Source: Chryseobacterium gilvum (GTDB lineage: Bacteria > Bacteroidota > Bacteroidia > Flavobacteriales > Weeksellaceae). Taken from it: a stretch of DNA of 64,000 nt. Positions 15,708 to 24,126 of the stretch are shown here, in pieces. The notes under the pieces were generated by a model, which was not told the DNA's origin, did not search any database, and saw nothing but the letters and a program-made list of their open reading frames with translations. Each line of letters starts with the position of its first letter. Position 1 is the stretch's first letter. Position numbers and translations under genes: made by a program. The stretch spans positions 1,116,001-1,180,000 of the forward strand of contig NZ_JAOTEN010000001.1 of NCBI RefSeq assembly GCF_025628965.1, in the 5' to 3' direction.

Positions 15708-16283
15708 ATGAAATCACCTTATATATTGCTTTTATGCATTTTATTTTCTGCAGGATTGAGTGCCCAGATTAAAGATAAACTGAGCATGAAAGATCAGCAG
15801 GCTATCGAACATTTCAAAAATTATAAAAAGAAAAATTATAAAAGATTTGATGGAAATATTGTCGCTACAGATACTGAAGTTCAGTTTATCAATAAAACTT
15901 TTTATTACGAAAAATCCGATGCCATAACCGAACTTATATTAAAGGAGGGATTGGTATTTCCTCAGCTTTTAACAGATTTTCAGATGCAGAAATTTATGGA
16001 TGAAAGCACCGACAAAACCCAGAAAAGATTTCTAAAGCTTCAAAAAGATCCGCGTGCAGGCTTTGATGTGAATAATGTAAGTATTAAAGTTTCTGAGGTC
16101 AGTTTTTTGGGTTCGGACCCGAAAATAAAAAGATTTAAAATGATTTCAAAAGACCGCAGAATTTCTGCTTCACTCACCTATTTTATTGAGCTTACCAACA
16201 AGGAAGCTACTGAAAAAACGTCTGTGGAAAATTTTATTAAAAGTGCCAAACTTACACATATTTACCAGGCAGAAATCGATTAA
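15708..16283 (+). CDS. Secreted protein of unknown function
   Basis: About 191 residues from ATG 15708, chosen because it puts a good signal peptide (MKSPYILLLCILFSAGLSAQ) at the very N-terminus. An in-frame ATG at 15693, directly after the previous stop, would add five residues. The mature part is hydrophilic and rich in Lys, Asp and Phe, with no recognised motif (VSEVSFLGSDPKIKRFKMIS, SASLTYFIELTNK). No lipobox or type IX sorting domain is seen, so a periplasmic location is likely. It closes the run that began with the HPP gene. A weak AT-rich hairpin (16295-16317) follows. Confidence 0.72.
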   Translation: MKSPYILLLCILFSAGLSAQIKDKLSMKDQQAIEHFKNYKKKNYKRFDGNIVATDTEVQFINKTFYYEKSDAITELILKEGLVFPQLLTDFQMQKFMDESTDKTQKRFLKLQKDPRAGFDVNNVSIKVSEVSFLGSDPKIKRFKMISKDRRISASLTYFIELTNKEATEKTSVENFIKSAKLTHIYQAEID

Positions 16284-16396
16284 TTTATAATCAATCATTA
16301 TTAATGAAAAATAATGACTATATTAAATTACTATTATAATTTTAAGATTGGAATAAATTAATAATGAATACGTTATGATTTTTTGATTTAATTGCC

Positions 16397-16404
16397 TAAT
16401 TTTG
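16397..16404 (+). promoter_or_regulatory. Candidate -7 box for the J-domain/KTSC gene
   Basis: TAATTTTG matches TAnnTTTG, 23 nt upstream of ATG 16428. The box overlaps an alternative upstream in-frame start, which supports ATG 16428. Confidence 0.55.
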
Positions 16405-16427
16405 CACCCCGAAATAAGGATTCATAT

Positions 16428-16874
16428 ATGAAAAGAATTGGAGAGCACAGAAAGCTTCTTGGAGTAGATAAAACAGTTACGTTACAGGAATTAAAAACGA
16501 TTTACAGAAATACGATGAAAGATTCGCATCCTGATAAATTTGTAAATGATGAAGCAGGGAAACTTGAAGCGGAAGAAAAAAGCAAATCTGTAATTGAGGC
16601 GTATCACTTTTTAGTAAGTATAAATCCGGAGACACAGGAAAAATATAAAGAAGAATATACGGAAACGATTACAAAATCAAATATTCAGGATTTTTATCTT
16701 GAAAAAGCGGTATTGAAAGTGCAGCATTTAAACGGAAAAATGTATGAATATATCGGAGTTCCCCGAAATACGTATATCAAAATGGTGAATTCTGATTCGC
16801 CAAGCCGTTTTGCAAGAAGACATATCTATGGAAGTTTTATTTACAGAAAATCGGGTGAAGCGATGAAAGATTAA
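16428..16874 (+). CDS. J-domain and KTSC domain fusion protein
   Basis: A 148-residue protein. The first half is a J-domain-like module: YRNTMKDSHPDKFVNDE contains the HPD tripeptide that activates Hsp70 ATPase, preceded by KLLGVDKTVTLQELKTI as helix I. The second half is a KTSC domain (YEYIGVPRNTYIKMVNSDSP, then GSFIYRK), a small domain named for residues thought to be functional but of unknown activity. It has no signal peptide and no zinc or G/F region, so it is not a classic DnaJ. It is a monocistronic unit with a -7 box and a strong terminator. A role in recruiting DnaK to KTSC targets is possible but is inference. Confidence 0.8.
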   Translation: MKRIGEHRKLLGVDKTVTLQELKTIYRNTMKDSHPDKFVNDEAGKLEAEEKSKSVIEAYHFLVSINPETQEKYKEEYTETITKSNIQDFYLEKAVLKVQHLNGKMYEYIGVPRNTYIKMVNSDSPSRFARRHIYGSFIYRKSGEAMKD

Positions 16875-16900
16875 TTCTCACCAGATAATAATTATAAAAG

Positions 16901-16928
16901 GCTTCTGAAATTTCAGAAGTTTTTTTTA
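16901..16928 (+). terminator. Terminator after the J-domain/KTSC gene
   Basis: CTTCTGAAATTTCAGAAG (16902-16919) is a perfect palindrome followed by eight or more T. Confidence 0.85.
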
Positions 16929-16952
16929 TTGCAATTATACTATGTTTTAAAT

Positions 16953-16980
16953 AAAAAGCGCATCAGTAAATGATGCGCTT
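16953..16980 (-). terminator. Terminator of the RND efflux operon
   Basis: AAGCGCATCA pairs with TGATGCGCTT around a short loop. On the minus strand it is followed by TTTTTA and sits 26 bp beyond the stop of the RND pump gene. Confidence 0.85.
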
Positions 16981-17005
16981 TAAGATTAATATTGGTAGTT
17001 ATAAT

Positions 17006-20000
17006 TTATGATTCCAAACCTAAGTTATCATCATTTTTTTTGTGGTATTCTTCAAATTCCTGAGGATACATTTTTTTCAGTCTTTCCTGCTCTTCAGCTT
17101 CATTTTCTGCATCATGCGCGTGTTTTAAGACAAATTTCCTTCTTCTGTTGATTTTACGTTTAGAAATAATGTAGAACATTACCGGAACAATAATCAAAGT
17201 AAGGAATGTTGCAAAGGACAGTCCGAAAATAATCGTCCAAGCCAATGGTCCCCAGAACATTACGTTGTCACCTCCTAAAGAAAAATGAGGATTCAGGGTC
17301 GTAAGGAAAGAAAATATATCGAAGTTTAAACCAATCGCTAACGGAATCAAACCTAAGATGGCTGTGGTTGCGGTCAATAATACCGGTCTCAAACGTTCTT
17401 TTCCGGATTCAATGATTACCTCTTTCACTTCTTCAAGTTCGAGGTCATCATGAGTTTCAACCCCTTTTTTATGTACCAGTTCATCGAGTTTGAGAACAAA
17501 GAAATCCATCAATACGATACCATTCTTCACTACAACCCCGGCTAATGATATGATTCCCATCATGGTCATCAGAATAACGAAATCCATTCCGAAAATCGAC
17601 AATCCTAAGAATACTCCGGCAAAACTCAAGAAAATCGTAGTCATGATGATCAGCGTTTTGGAAAGCGAGTTGAACTGGAATACAATAATGGATGTTACCA
17701 AAGCCATTGCCAGGAACAATGCAAACAGAAGGAAATTCATATTTTTGCCTTGCTCTTCCTGCTCACCGCCAAAACTATAGGTGATTCCTTCCGGAGTCTT
17801 ATAATTTTTCAGGGACGTTTGAATTTTCTGAACAATATCATTTGCATTATACCCTTTCAGTATATTTGAATATACCATGATGGTTCTTGTATTATCCTTT
17901 CTCTTGATTTTATTGAACGTATTTTCCTCTTTCATGGTTGAGAACGTAGACATCGGAACCAGGATTGGGCCGCTTTGCCCTTGCAGAGTGATCGGCTGAT
18001 TAAACAGCAAACTTGTGTTTCTTCTCTGGTCCTGCTGTAATCTTACGGAGATATCGTAATCATCTTTAATATCTTTAAAGGTAGAAATATCCTGTCCGAA
18101 TAACGCTCTACGAAGTGTAATTCCCGTGTAAGCCGTGGAAACTCCCATATTTCCTGCTGCTTCTCTGTCAATATCAATAATCAGCTCCGGGCTTTCTTTA
18201 TTAATATCAGACTGCAGTTTTTCGATTCCCGAAATCCCCTGTTTGTTGATATAAGTGATCATATTATTCGCTTCTGTAAGCAATTGATCATAATCATCCC
18301 CTTTCAGCTCAATAGAAACAGGATAACCAACCGGCGGACCATTTGCATCCTTTTCTACTGTAAATGTAAATCCCGGAATGTTAGGAATGGCTTTTCTGAC
18401 TTGCTCCATCACTTCACCGGTATCCACACCTTGACGTTTTGCAAATTCCACAAAAGTGATTGTAGTTTTTGATTTAAATGGCGTATCCGCTTCAGAACCG
18501 GCATCAACCTGCGGATTGATCGCTCCTTTTCCGACCTGGGTTACCATCGATTCTACCAGGAAGTTTTTCCCGGTTTTTTTGTCTTGGTATTGCTTTAAAG
18601 TATTTATAATTCTTGCTTCCACCTGTTTCGTAGCCGTATTTGTTTTGCCAATATCCGTTCCTTGAGGATATTCCATATATACGATCACCTGCTTAGGCGT
18701 ATTTTCCGGGAAGAAAAGCACTTTTGAACGGCCAATTCCCATCATCACACCATACAGGAAGAATGAGAATATAAGAACTCCGATAACACCTAAGAACCAA
18801 TATCTTGGTTTTTTACCCTGTAATAGATTTCTTAAGAATTTCTGATACCTTTTAGCGAGATTCGGGAAGAAAGTATACTGGAAATGTTCAATTCTGTCAT
18901 GAAAGAACCCTTTGTACAGCCATATCGCAGCAATTGCCAATACAGAAAGTGTTACAATTGCCAGGAAGAATTCAATCCCTGTAATTAATCTTAGTGTTCC
19001 AAAAACTACAGCCAGAATGGCAAAGATCAGCGTGTATTTTTTCGCCTGTGAACCTGAAAGATTTTTATTATCTAATGTCATACCTCCCGCTGTCATGGAA
19101 GCATTAATAATCAATGCTACAAATAAGGAAGCTAATAATGTAACGGAAATCGTAATCGGAAAATATCTCATGAATTTACCCATAATTCCCGGCCACATCA
19201 ACATCGGTAAGAAGGCACAGACTGTGGTCAAAGTAGACGTAATCACAGGAAAAGCAATCTCCCCGATCCCAAATTTTGAGGCTTCCCGTCGTTTGTAGCC
19301 TTTTTCCATGTTTGCATACACGTTATCTACAACCACAATACCGTCGTCTACGAGCATTCCCAGTCCCATTACCATCGCAAACAGCACCATGGTATTTAGC
19401 GTAACTCCAAAAGCATTTAATATTGCAAAGGCGATCAACATGGAAAGTGGAATAGCCGTGCCTACGAACAGTGCATTTTTAAGCCCCATTGAGAAACTTA
19501 GCACACACATTACCAGAAGAATACCGATCAAAATGTGGTTTGCCAATTCATTTACCTGATGCTCCACATCCGTAGACTGGTCAGAAGTTAAGGAGATATC
19601 AATATCTTTCGGAATATACGTTTCATGTGCTTTTTTAATTTTTTCCTTTGCCTGCTCGATGGCTGCAATCATGTTGGTTCCTGATCTTTTTTTAAGGTTG
19701 ATCATGACTACATCTTCTCCGGATTCTCTTGCATAAGTGGTTTTTTCTTTTTCCTTGAATTCCACTTTTGCAATATCCATGATTTTTACACCCGGCTTTA
19801 CAACGAAATTATTTACATCTGCAGGATCTGAAATCTGCCCTTTGATTCTTACATTTTCACGGTTTCCTTCGGTAATCAGATTTCCCCCGGAAATGGTAAT
19901 GTTTTCATTTTTAATCGCACTGATCACCTGATCGAAGCTCACTCCTGCGGCATTCATTTTAAAGATGTCCAAAGCAACTTCCACCTCATTATCATCTACT

Positions 20001-20578
20001 CCCAAAACTGTTGCTTCCTTTACTTCAGGAATATCTTCAAGATCGTCTTTGATATCATCTGCATATTGTCTCAGCGTAAATTTTGGATAATTCCCTTTTA
20101 AATTTACATTTAAGATCGGCATTTCCTCAGAAATATTGAGATCAAAAACGCTGGGTTCCACTTTTGAGCCGGAGTCTACTGTAGGCCAGTCCTGATCTCC
20201 TTTTGCTTCATCTACTTTATCTTTAATTCTTTGCTTCGCTTCAGCTAAAGCCACAGACTCGTTAAATTCTACCGTAATCAGACAGTAATCCTGGAATGAG
20301 TTTGAAGTTACTTTATCGACTCCGGAAACGTTTTTAAATTTATCTTCAAGCTCTTTAGTGATGAGTTTTTCAACATCTTCTGCTGAGTTTCCCGGGTACA
20401 CCGAAGAAATATATATCTTATTTTCTACCACTTCCGGAAAGCTTTCTCTTGGCATAGAAGTATAGGCAAAGATCCCGAGAATTACAATGATAAAAGTAAG
20501 TACATATACTGTGGTTCTATTGTCTACCGCCCAGCTAGAAAAGAAAGATTCTTTTTCGTGGTGCTTATTTTCGCCCAT
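17006..20578 (-). CDS. RND efflux pump, inner membrane transporter
   Basis: A 1190-residue AcrB-type transporter that exports small molecules using the proton gradient, together with the adaptor and outer membrane genes upstream. TM1 is at about residues 23-41 (VYVLTFIIVILGIFAY). The proton-relay pair is in GMLVDDGIVVVDN (Asp411, Asp412), equal to Asp407/408 of AcrB. The second periplasmic half begins with MEYPQGTDIGKTN, and the C-terminal TM bundle is present. Oddity: between TM6 (to about 498) and TM7 (about 593-610) there is an extra hydrophobic hairpin at about 515-557 that canonical AcrB lacks. The C-terminal tail is long and charged. It could be an HAE1-type drug pump; the substrate is unknown. 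Confidence 0.93.
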   Translation of the reverse strand: MGENKHHEKESFFSSWAVDNRTTVYVLTFIIVILGIFAYTSMPRESFPEVVENKIYISSVYPGNSAEDVEKLITKELEDKFKNVSGVDKVTSNSFQDYCLITVEFNESVALAEAKQRIKDKVDEAKGDQDWPTVDSGSKVEPSVFDLNISEEMPILNVNLKGNYPKFTLRQYADDIKDDLEDIPEVKEATVLGVDDNEVEVALDIFKMNAAGVSFDQVISAIKNENITISGGNLITEGNRENVRIKGQISDPADVNNFVVKPGVKIMDIAKVEFKEKEKTTYARESGEDVVMINLKKRSGTNMIAAIEQAKEKIKKAHETYIPKDIDISLTSDQSTDVEHQVNELANHILIGILLVMCVLSFSMGLKNALFVGTAIPLSMLIAFAILNAFGVTLNTMVLFAMVMGLGMLVDDGIVVVDNVYANMEKGYKRREASKFGIGEIAFPVITSTLTTVCAFLPMLMWPGIMGKFMRYFPITISVTLLASLFVALIINASMTAGGMTLDNKNLSGSQAKKYTLIFAILAVVFGTLRLITGIEFFLAIVTLSVLAIAAIWLYKGFFHDRIEHFQYTFFPNLAKRYQKFLRNLLQGKKPRYWFLGVIGVLIFSFFLYGVMMGIGRSKVLFFPENTPKQVIVYMEYPQGTDIGKTNTATKQVEARIINTLKQYQDKKTGKNFLVESMVTQVGKGAINPQVDAGSEADTPFKSKTTITFVEFAKRQGVDTGEVMEQVRKAIPNIPGFTFTVEKDANGPPVGYPVSIELKGDDYDQLLTEANNMITYINKQGISGIEKLQSDINKESPELIIDIDREAAGNMGVSTAYTGITLRRALFGQDISTFKDIKDDYDISVRLQQDQRRNTSLLFNQPITLQGQSGPILVPMSTFSTMKEENTFNKIKRKDNTRTIMVYSNILKGYNANDIVQKIQTSLKNYKTPEGITYSFGGEQEEQGKNMNFLLFALFLAMALVTSIIVFQFNSLSKTLIIMTTIFLSFAGVFLGLSIFGMDFVILMTMMGIISLAGVVVKNGIVLMDFFVLKLDELVHKKGVETHDDLELEEVKEVIIESGKERLRPVLLTATTAILGLIPLAIGLNFDIFSFLTTLNPHFSLGGDNVMFWGPLAWTIIFGLSFATFLTLIIVPVMFYIISKRKINRRRKFVLKHAHDAENEAEEQERLKKMYPQEFEEYHKKNDDNLGLES

Positions 20579-20607
20579 AATTGTTTATTTATATTAATGA
20601 GTTTATT

Positions 20608-21861
20608 TTAAGAAATTTTAATTTTCTGTCCTTCAGTAAGATTTTTAGAACCGTCCGTAATAACTGTATCTCCAGCTTTCAGACCTCTTGTAACTTCCAC
20701 TGTATTTTCAGACTTTTCTCCGGTTTCCACATAAACTTTTTTGGCCACTGCATTTTCTCCTTTAATGTTTGTTGCGACAAAAACATAGCTTTTATGGGCA
20801 GCATCTTCATATATATATTGAGACGGAATCTGTAATGCAGAAGGATTTACATAATCCTGAATTTTTATCTGAGCTAATAAATTGGGTTTTATGTAGCCTC
20901 CTTCATTTGAAACAGGAATCTGGATAAGGAAAGTTCTCGTAGCCGGATCAATGTAGTTTCCAACCAATCTTATGGTTGATTTTACCGATTTATTAAGCGC
21001 CGGGAAATTGATTTCCACACCTGTACCTGGTTTTACTTTTGCCAAATACGTTTCAGGAACTTTGGCTTCCACACGCATTACGCCAAGGCTGATCAGCTTA
21101 ACAATATCAGTTGCCGGTCCTGCGGAAACAGCTTGCCCGTTTTGGGTAATTACTTTATCGATTACCCCGCTGAACGGAGCAACAATAGTAGTTTTCACCA
21201 AATTTGCTCTTATCGCATCTGCGGCTTTTTGGGTAGCGGCAACCTGGCTTTGGGCAGCAGCGATTTGTTTCTGAGCAGATTCGTAATTGGTTTTTGCCTG
21301 AAGATACTGGAATTCTGAACCTATTTTTTGTTTCCAAAGGGCACTTTGCTTTTCAAAAGTGATTCTTGACAAATTAGCCTGAGATTTTACCTGCTGAAGC
21401 TGTGCATTGGAGGCAGAAACCTGAATCAAAGCCTGCTTGTGCTGATCATTAAGCCCTCCGTCTGCAATTCTGCCTATAACCTGGCCTTTGTTTACTCTTT
21501 GTCCTTCTTTTACATACAACGTTAGTGTACCGTTGAACTGGGACTGTACATTCACATCCTGATCTGTGGTGACACTTCCTTGTATTTCTACATTGTGTGC
21601 AAAAGAATTCAGCTGTAATTTTTGTACGGAAACGTATCCTACAGTTTCGCTTACTCCTAATGCCGTAAGGTTTTTATCAACCTCAGACATGATATTGTTC
21701 AGACTGTCCATTTTTGCTTTCTGGCGGTCTTTATATGCTTGCAGCCCTTTTACATCTTTGGTTTTAATAAGAGCTTCTAGAGTTTTATCTTGAGTAGCAC
21801 CTTCTTTTTTGCAGGCTGCAAGGGTAAGTAGTAATGCTAGAGGAAGAAATATTTTTTTCAT
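20608..21861 (-). CDS. RND efflux periplasmic adaptor lipoprotein (MFP)
   Basis: A 417-residue membrane fusion protein. The N-terminus MKKIFLPLALLLTLAACKKEG is a lipoprotein signal with the lipobox LAAC, so Cys17 would be acylated. A coiled-coil region with many Gln and Ala (about residues 140-215, AQSQVAATQKAADAIRANL) forms the alpha-hairpin, flanked by lipoyl halves (VQSQFNGTLTLYVKEGQRVNKG and VAPFSGVIDKVITQNGQ), then beta-barrel and membrane-proximal domains (VTRGLKAGDTVITDG). It bridges the pump at 17006 and the TolC-type channel at 21927. All three are in one orientation, with a 29-bp gap to the pump. Confidence 0.92.
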   Translation of the reverse strand: MKKIFLPLALLLTLAACKKEGATQDKTLEALIKTKDVKGLQAYKDRQKAKMDSLNNIMSEVDKNLTALGVSETVGYVSVQKLQLNSFAHNVEIQGSVTTDQDVNVQSQFNGTLTLYVKEGQRVNKGQVIGRIADGGLNDQHKQALIQVSASNAQLQQVKSQANLSRITFEKQSALWKQKIGSEFQYLQAKTNYESAQKQIAAAQSQVAATQKAADAIRANLVKTTIVAPFSGVIDKVITQNGQAVSAGPATDIVKLISLGVMRVEAKVPETYLAKVKPGTGVEINFPALNKSVKSTIRLVGNYIDPATRTFLIQIPVSNEGGYIKPNLLAQIKIQDYVNPSALQIPSQYIYEDAAHKSYVFVATNIKGENAVAKKVYVETGEKSENTVEVTRGLKAGDTVITDGSKNLTEGQKIKIS

Positions 21862-21926
21862 GTGGAATATTATTTTTATTTGAATGGTTTTAAAAGGTCA
21901 GAAATTAGAATGAAATTTCATTATCA

Positions 21927-23285
21927 TTAGAGCTCTCCTTTTGATTTATCAAGCGCTACTTTGGTCTGAATTAAATTAATTGCAGATTCATAAAGCTGTG
22001 ATTGAGAATTGTATAATTGAGATTCGCTGTTTTGCAGGTCAAAGCTGCTTCCCAAACCTTCCTTGAATTTTATCTGTTCTTTACGATAGATATTTGTAGA
22101 CAGTTTTATGAGCTCCTGTGCGGTTTTATAACTTTCAAAAGCATTGTTGTACTCTACAGATCTTTCGTAATAATCTCTTTTAATGCTTCTTTCCGTATCT
22201 TCTTTATCCAGTTGGGCCTTTTGCACGTCTAGCTTGGCTTGCTGGGTTTGCCAATGTCTCTGCAAACCGCTGAAAATTGGAATATCCAACTGCAACCCTA
22301 AGATAGACGAATCAAACCATCTTGTTTTAGTGTCAAAAACATTAAACTGGTTACTTCCAGTATTAATACCATAATTTGCAACACCTGACAATGATGGTAA
22401 TGATTTCGATTTCTGATATCTCAGCTGCAGTTCTGAAACCTTTAAGGCATTGTTTCTTAATCTGATATCAATATGATTGCTGAGATCTATATTTGCATTC
22501 TGATCGACCAAAACCTGATTCTTTTCAACCATTTCATCAATTGTTGTAGCAAGTTCGAGATTCTGGTCTAAAGGATAGCCCATTAGATATTTAAGGGTCA
22601 TCAGAAGTTTCGTTCTTGTTCTAACCAGATTATCTCTGTTGGTTTGTAGATTTTTGTAACTGTATTCCAATTGCTCTACGTTCTGCTCTTCAGTCAATCC
22701 TACTCTATAGGTCTCTCTGGTGTCATTTAACGTTTTTTCAGCAACTTTTATGTTTTCTTCCAAGGTGTTAATGTTTTCATCTGTAACAATGACCGCTGCA
22801 TAAGCCATCATAATCCCTTCTTTTACAGTTATTTCTGTTTTTTCTTTAGTTAAAGCTGCAGTTTCTTTGTATGCCTTTGCGGATTTTAAACCAACCAGAT
22901 ATGAACCATTAAAAAGAATTTGTGTCAATGTGACTCCCGCATTTGTATTGTGCTTTAGTCCTTGTGGAAATTCTTGGATGGTACCTGCAGGAACGCTTGG
23001 ATTAAATACACTCGCGTCAATCAACATTACAGGTGTTTTAAGATAATAATTATATTTTGCTTGTCCGTCAATCTGAGGAAGCCCGATTCCAGTAGTTTCC
23101 TTCACTTTCTGAGATGCTATTTCCTGGTCTATTCTCGCCTTTTTTACATTGACGTTGTTAGCAACGGCATAGTCTAAAGTCTGCTCGACTGTAAAACTTT
23201 GCTGCGCCTGTAAAAACCCGGAAATCATAAATGCGGCAGCTATCCCAATTTTTAGCTTTTTTGCAGTTATACGTTTTCTATCCAT
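21927..23285 (-). CDS. TolC-family outer membrane efflux protein
   Basis: A 452-residue outer membrane channel component. A signal peptide is visible (KIGIAAAFMISGFLQAQ, ending near residue 28), followed by the two OEP repeats of long helices typical of TolC (TVEQTLDYAVANNVNVKKAR, and VEYNNAFESYKTAQELIKLS in the second half). The family fold is a trimeric beta-barrel with a helical tunnel. It is the second gene after tetR in the operon and precedes the adaptor by 65 bp. No lipobox is seen, so it is a TolC-like rather than OprM-like lipoprotein channel. Confidence 0.9.
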   Translation of the reverse strand: MDRKRITAKKLKIGIAAAFMISGFLQAQQSFTVEQTLDYAVANNVNVKKARIDQEIASQKVKETTGIGLPQIDGQAKYNYYLKTPVMLIDASVFNPSVPAGTIQEFPQGLKHNTNAGVTLTQILFNGSYLVGLKSAKAYKETAALTKEKTEITVKEGIMMAYAAVIVTDENINTLEENIKVAEKTLNDTRETYRVGLTEEQNVEQLEYSYKNLQTNRDNLVRTRTKLLMTLKYLMGYPLDQNLELATTIDEMVEKNQVLVDQNANIDLSNHIDIRLRNNALKVSELQLRYQKSKSLPSLSGVANYGINTGSNQFNVFDTKTRWFDSSILGLQLDIPIFSGLQRHWQTQQAKLDVQKAQLDKEDTERSIKRDYYERSVEYNNAFESYKTAQELIKLSTNIYRKEQIKFKEGLGSSFDLQNSESQLYNSQSQLYESAINLIQTKVALDKSKGEL

Positions 23286-23378
23286 AATTTGTTACTTCGT
23301 TTATTTTTTTAATAGTTGATTCTGATGTCTTATTCTTAAATAACGATTCAATTGAATAATTACTTTAACAAAACTTAA

Positions 23379-23972
23379 TTATTTCTTAAAAAGCATATTT
23401 AGAATGATATCTTTTCTTTCTGAGATGATTACATCGAACTCTGCATCCGTAATCATGAGGTTTTCCAAAAACAGCGGACGTACCGCGCTCGGAAAAACAA
23501 GTAGCGATACCATATTCAGCACAAACTGAACGGGTGCCATCTTTTCAATATTCCCCTGCTGCATTTCTTTTTCAATATCCTCATACAGTTTTTTAAGATC
23601 TTCTTCTTCTACGTCTTTCTTATGACAGCTTCCTTTATTGATCTGAGAAACGATGTAGGTTTCAAGATAAGGGTACTGAAGGCTTGTCGATAAACTTCCT
23701 TCAATAAACTGAGATATTTTATCTTTAAACGGAAGATCTGAAGTCATGATAATTTCAGATTTTTCTTTTTCCACTCGGTGCGCTTCATCAAAAATAATCT
23801 GGATGAGATTATCTCTTGATCTAAAATAATAATTAATCAATGTTCTGTTAACTCCCGCTGCATCTGCAATTTCTTGTGTAGTAGCATCAAATTTTCCTTT
23901 TACAAAGAATAAATTTTTTGCCGTTTCTTTTATTAATTCCTGAGTCTGATCTTTCTTGGTTTGATTTGACAT
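23379..23972 (-). CDS. TetR-family repressor of the efflux operon
   Basis: About 197 residues from ATG 23972; a longer in-frame ATG at 24035 lies upstream of the promoter box and is rejected. The N-terminus has the TetR helix-turn-helix (NLFFVKGKFDATTQEIADAAGV then NRTLINYYFRSRDNLIQIIF, about residues 21-62), followed by a variable ligand-binding domain of helices. It heads the tetR-tolC-adaptor-pump unit, with 93 bp before the tolC start. Two copies of TTGTTAAACAA flank its promoter, one overlapping the likely transcription start, so it very probably represses its own operon (inference). Release by an exported compound is expected for the family. Confidence 0.88.
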   Translation of the reverse strand: MSNQTKKDQTQELIKETAKNLFFVKGKFDATTQEIADAAGVNRTLINYYFRSRDNLIQIIFDEAHRVEKEKSEIIMTSDLPFKDKISQFIEGSLSTSLQYPYLETYIVSQINKGSCHKKDVEEEDLKKLYEDIEKEMQQGNIEKMAPVQFVLNMVSLLVFPSAVRPLFLENLMITDAEFDVIISERKDIILNMLFKK

Positions 23973-23973
23973 T

Positions 23974-23986
23974 TTTGTTAAACAAA
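23974..23986. promoter_or_regulatory. Candidate TetR operator 1
   Basis: TTTGTTAAACAAA is a perfect 13-bp inverted repeat around a central A, immediately before the tetR ATG and overlapping the expected transcription start. Confidence 0.65.
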
Positions 23987-23992
23987 TTTGTG

Positions 23993-24023
23993 CAAATATA
24001 TACGAATTGTGTGATTTGACAAA
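23993..24023 (-). promoter_or_regulatory. Promoter of the tetR-efflux operon
   Basis: On the minus strand TTTG (24023-24020) is followed by 19 nt and TATATTTG (24000-23993), a full match to the Bacteroidetes -33/-7 pattern. It lies between the two inverted repeats. Confidence 0.75.
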
Positions 24024-24024
24024 A

Positions 24025-24035
24025 TTGTTAAACAA
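24025..24035. promoter_or_regulatory. Candidate TetR operator 2
   Basis: TTGTTAAACAA repeats the core of operator 1; the two centres are 50 bp apart. It sits just upstream of the -33 element. Confidence 0.6.
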
Positions 24036-24069
24036 AATAATTAAAATTCTCTATATGATTATAATCATA

Positions 24070-24098
24070 AAAAAAAGAGCCTGAACAATTCAGACTCT
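24070..24098 (-). terminator. Terminator of cvfB
   Basis: AGAGCCTGAA (24076-24085) pairs, with one mismatch, with TTCAGACTCT (24089-24098); on the minus strand the hairpin is followed by a run of eight T. Confidence 0.8.
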
Positions 24099-24126
24099 TA
24101 AACCAGCAATTTGTGGCTGTATTTTT

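Noticed and set aside
16295..16317. Hairpin TCATTATT with AATAATGA as a terminator
   Set aside because: Weak AT-only stem with no T run; not listed as a feature.
18912..19298. 128-residue plus-strand frame inside the RND pump gene
   Set aside because: Shadow of the membrane-span codons of the pump; no promoter or family.
23973..24035. Longer TetR start at 24035
   Set aside because: It would place promoter and operator sequences inside the coding region; ATG 23972 gives the usual short N-terminus before the helix-turn-helix.
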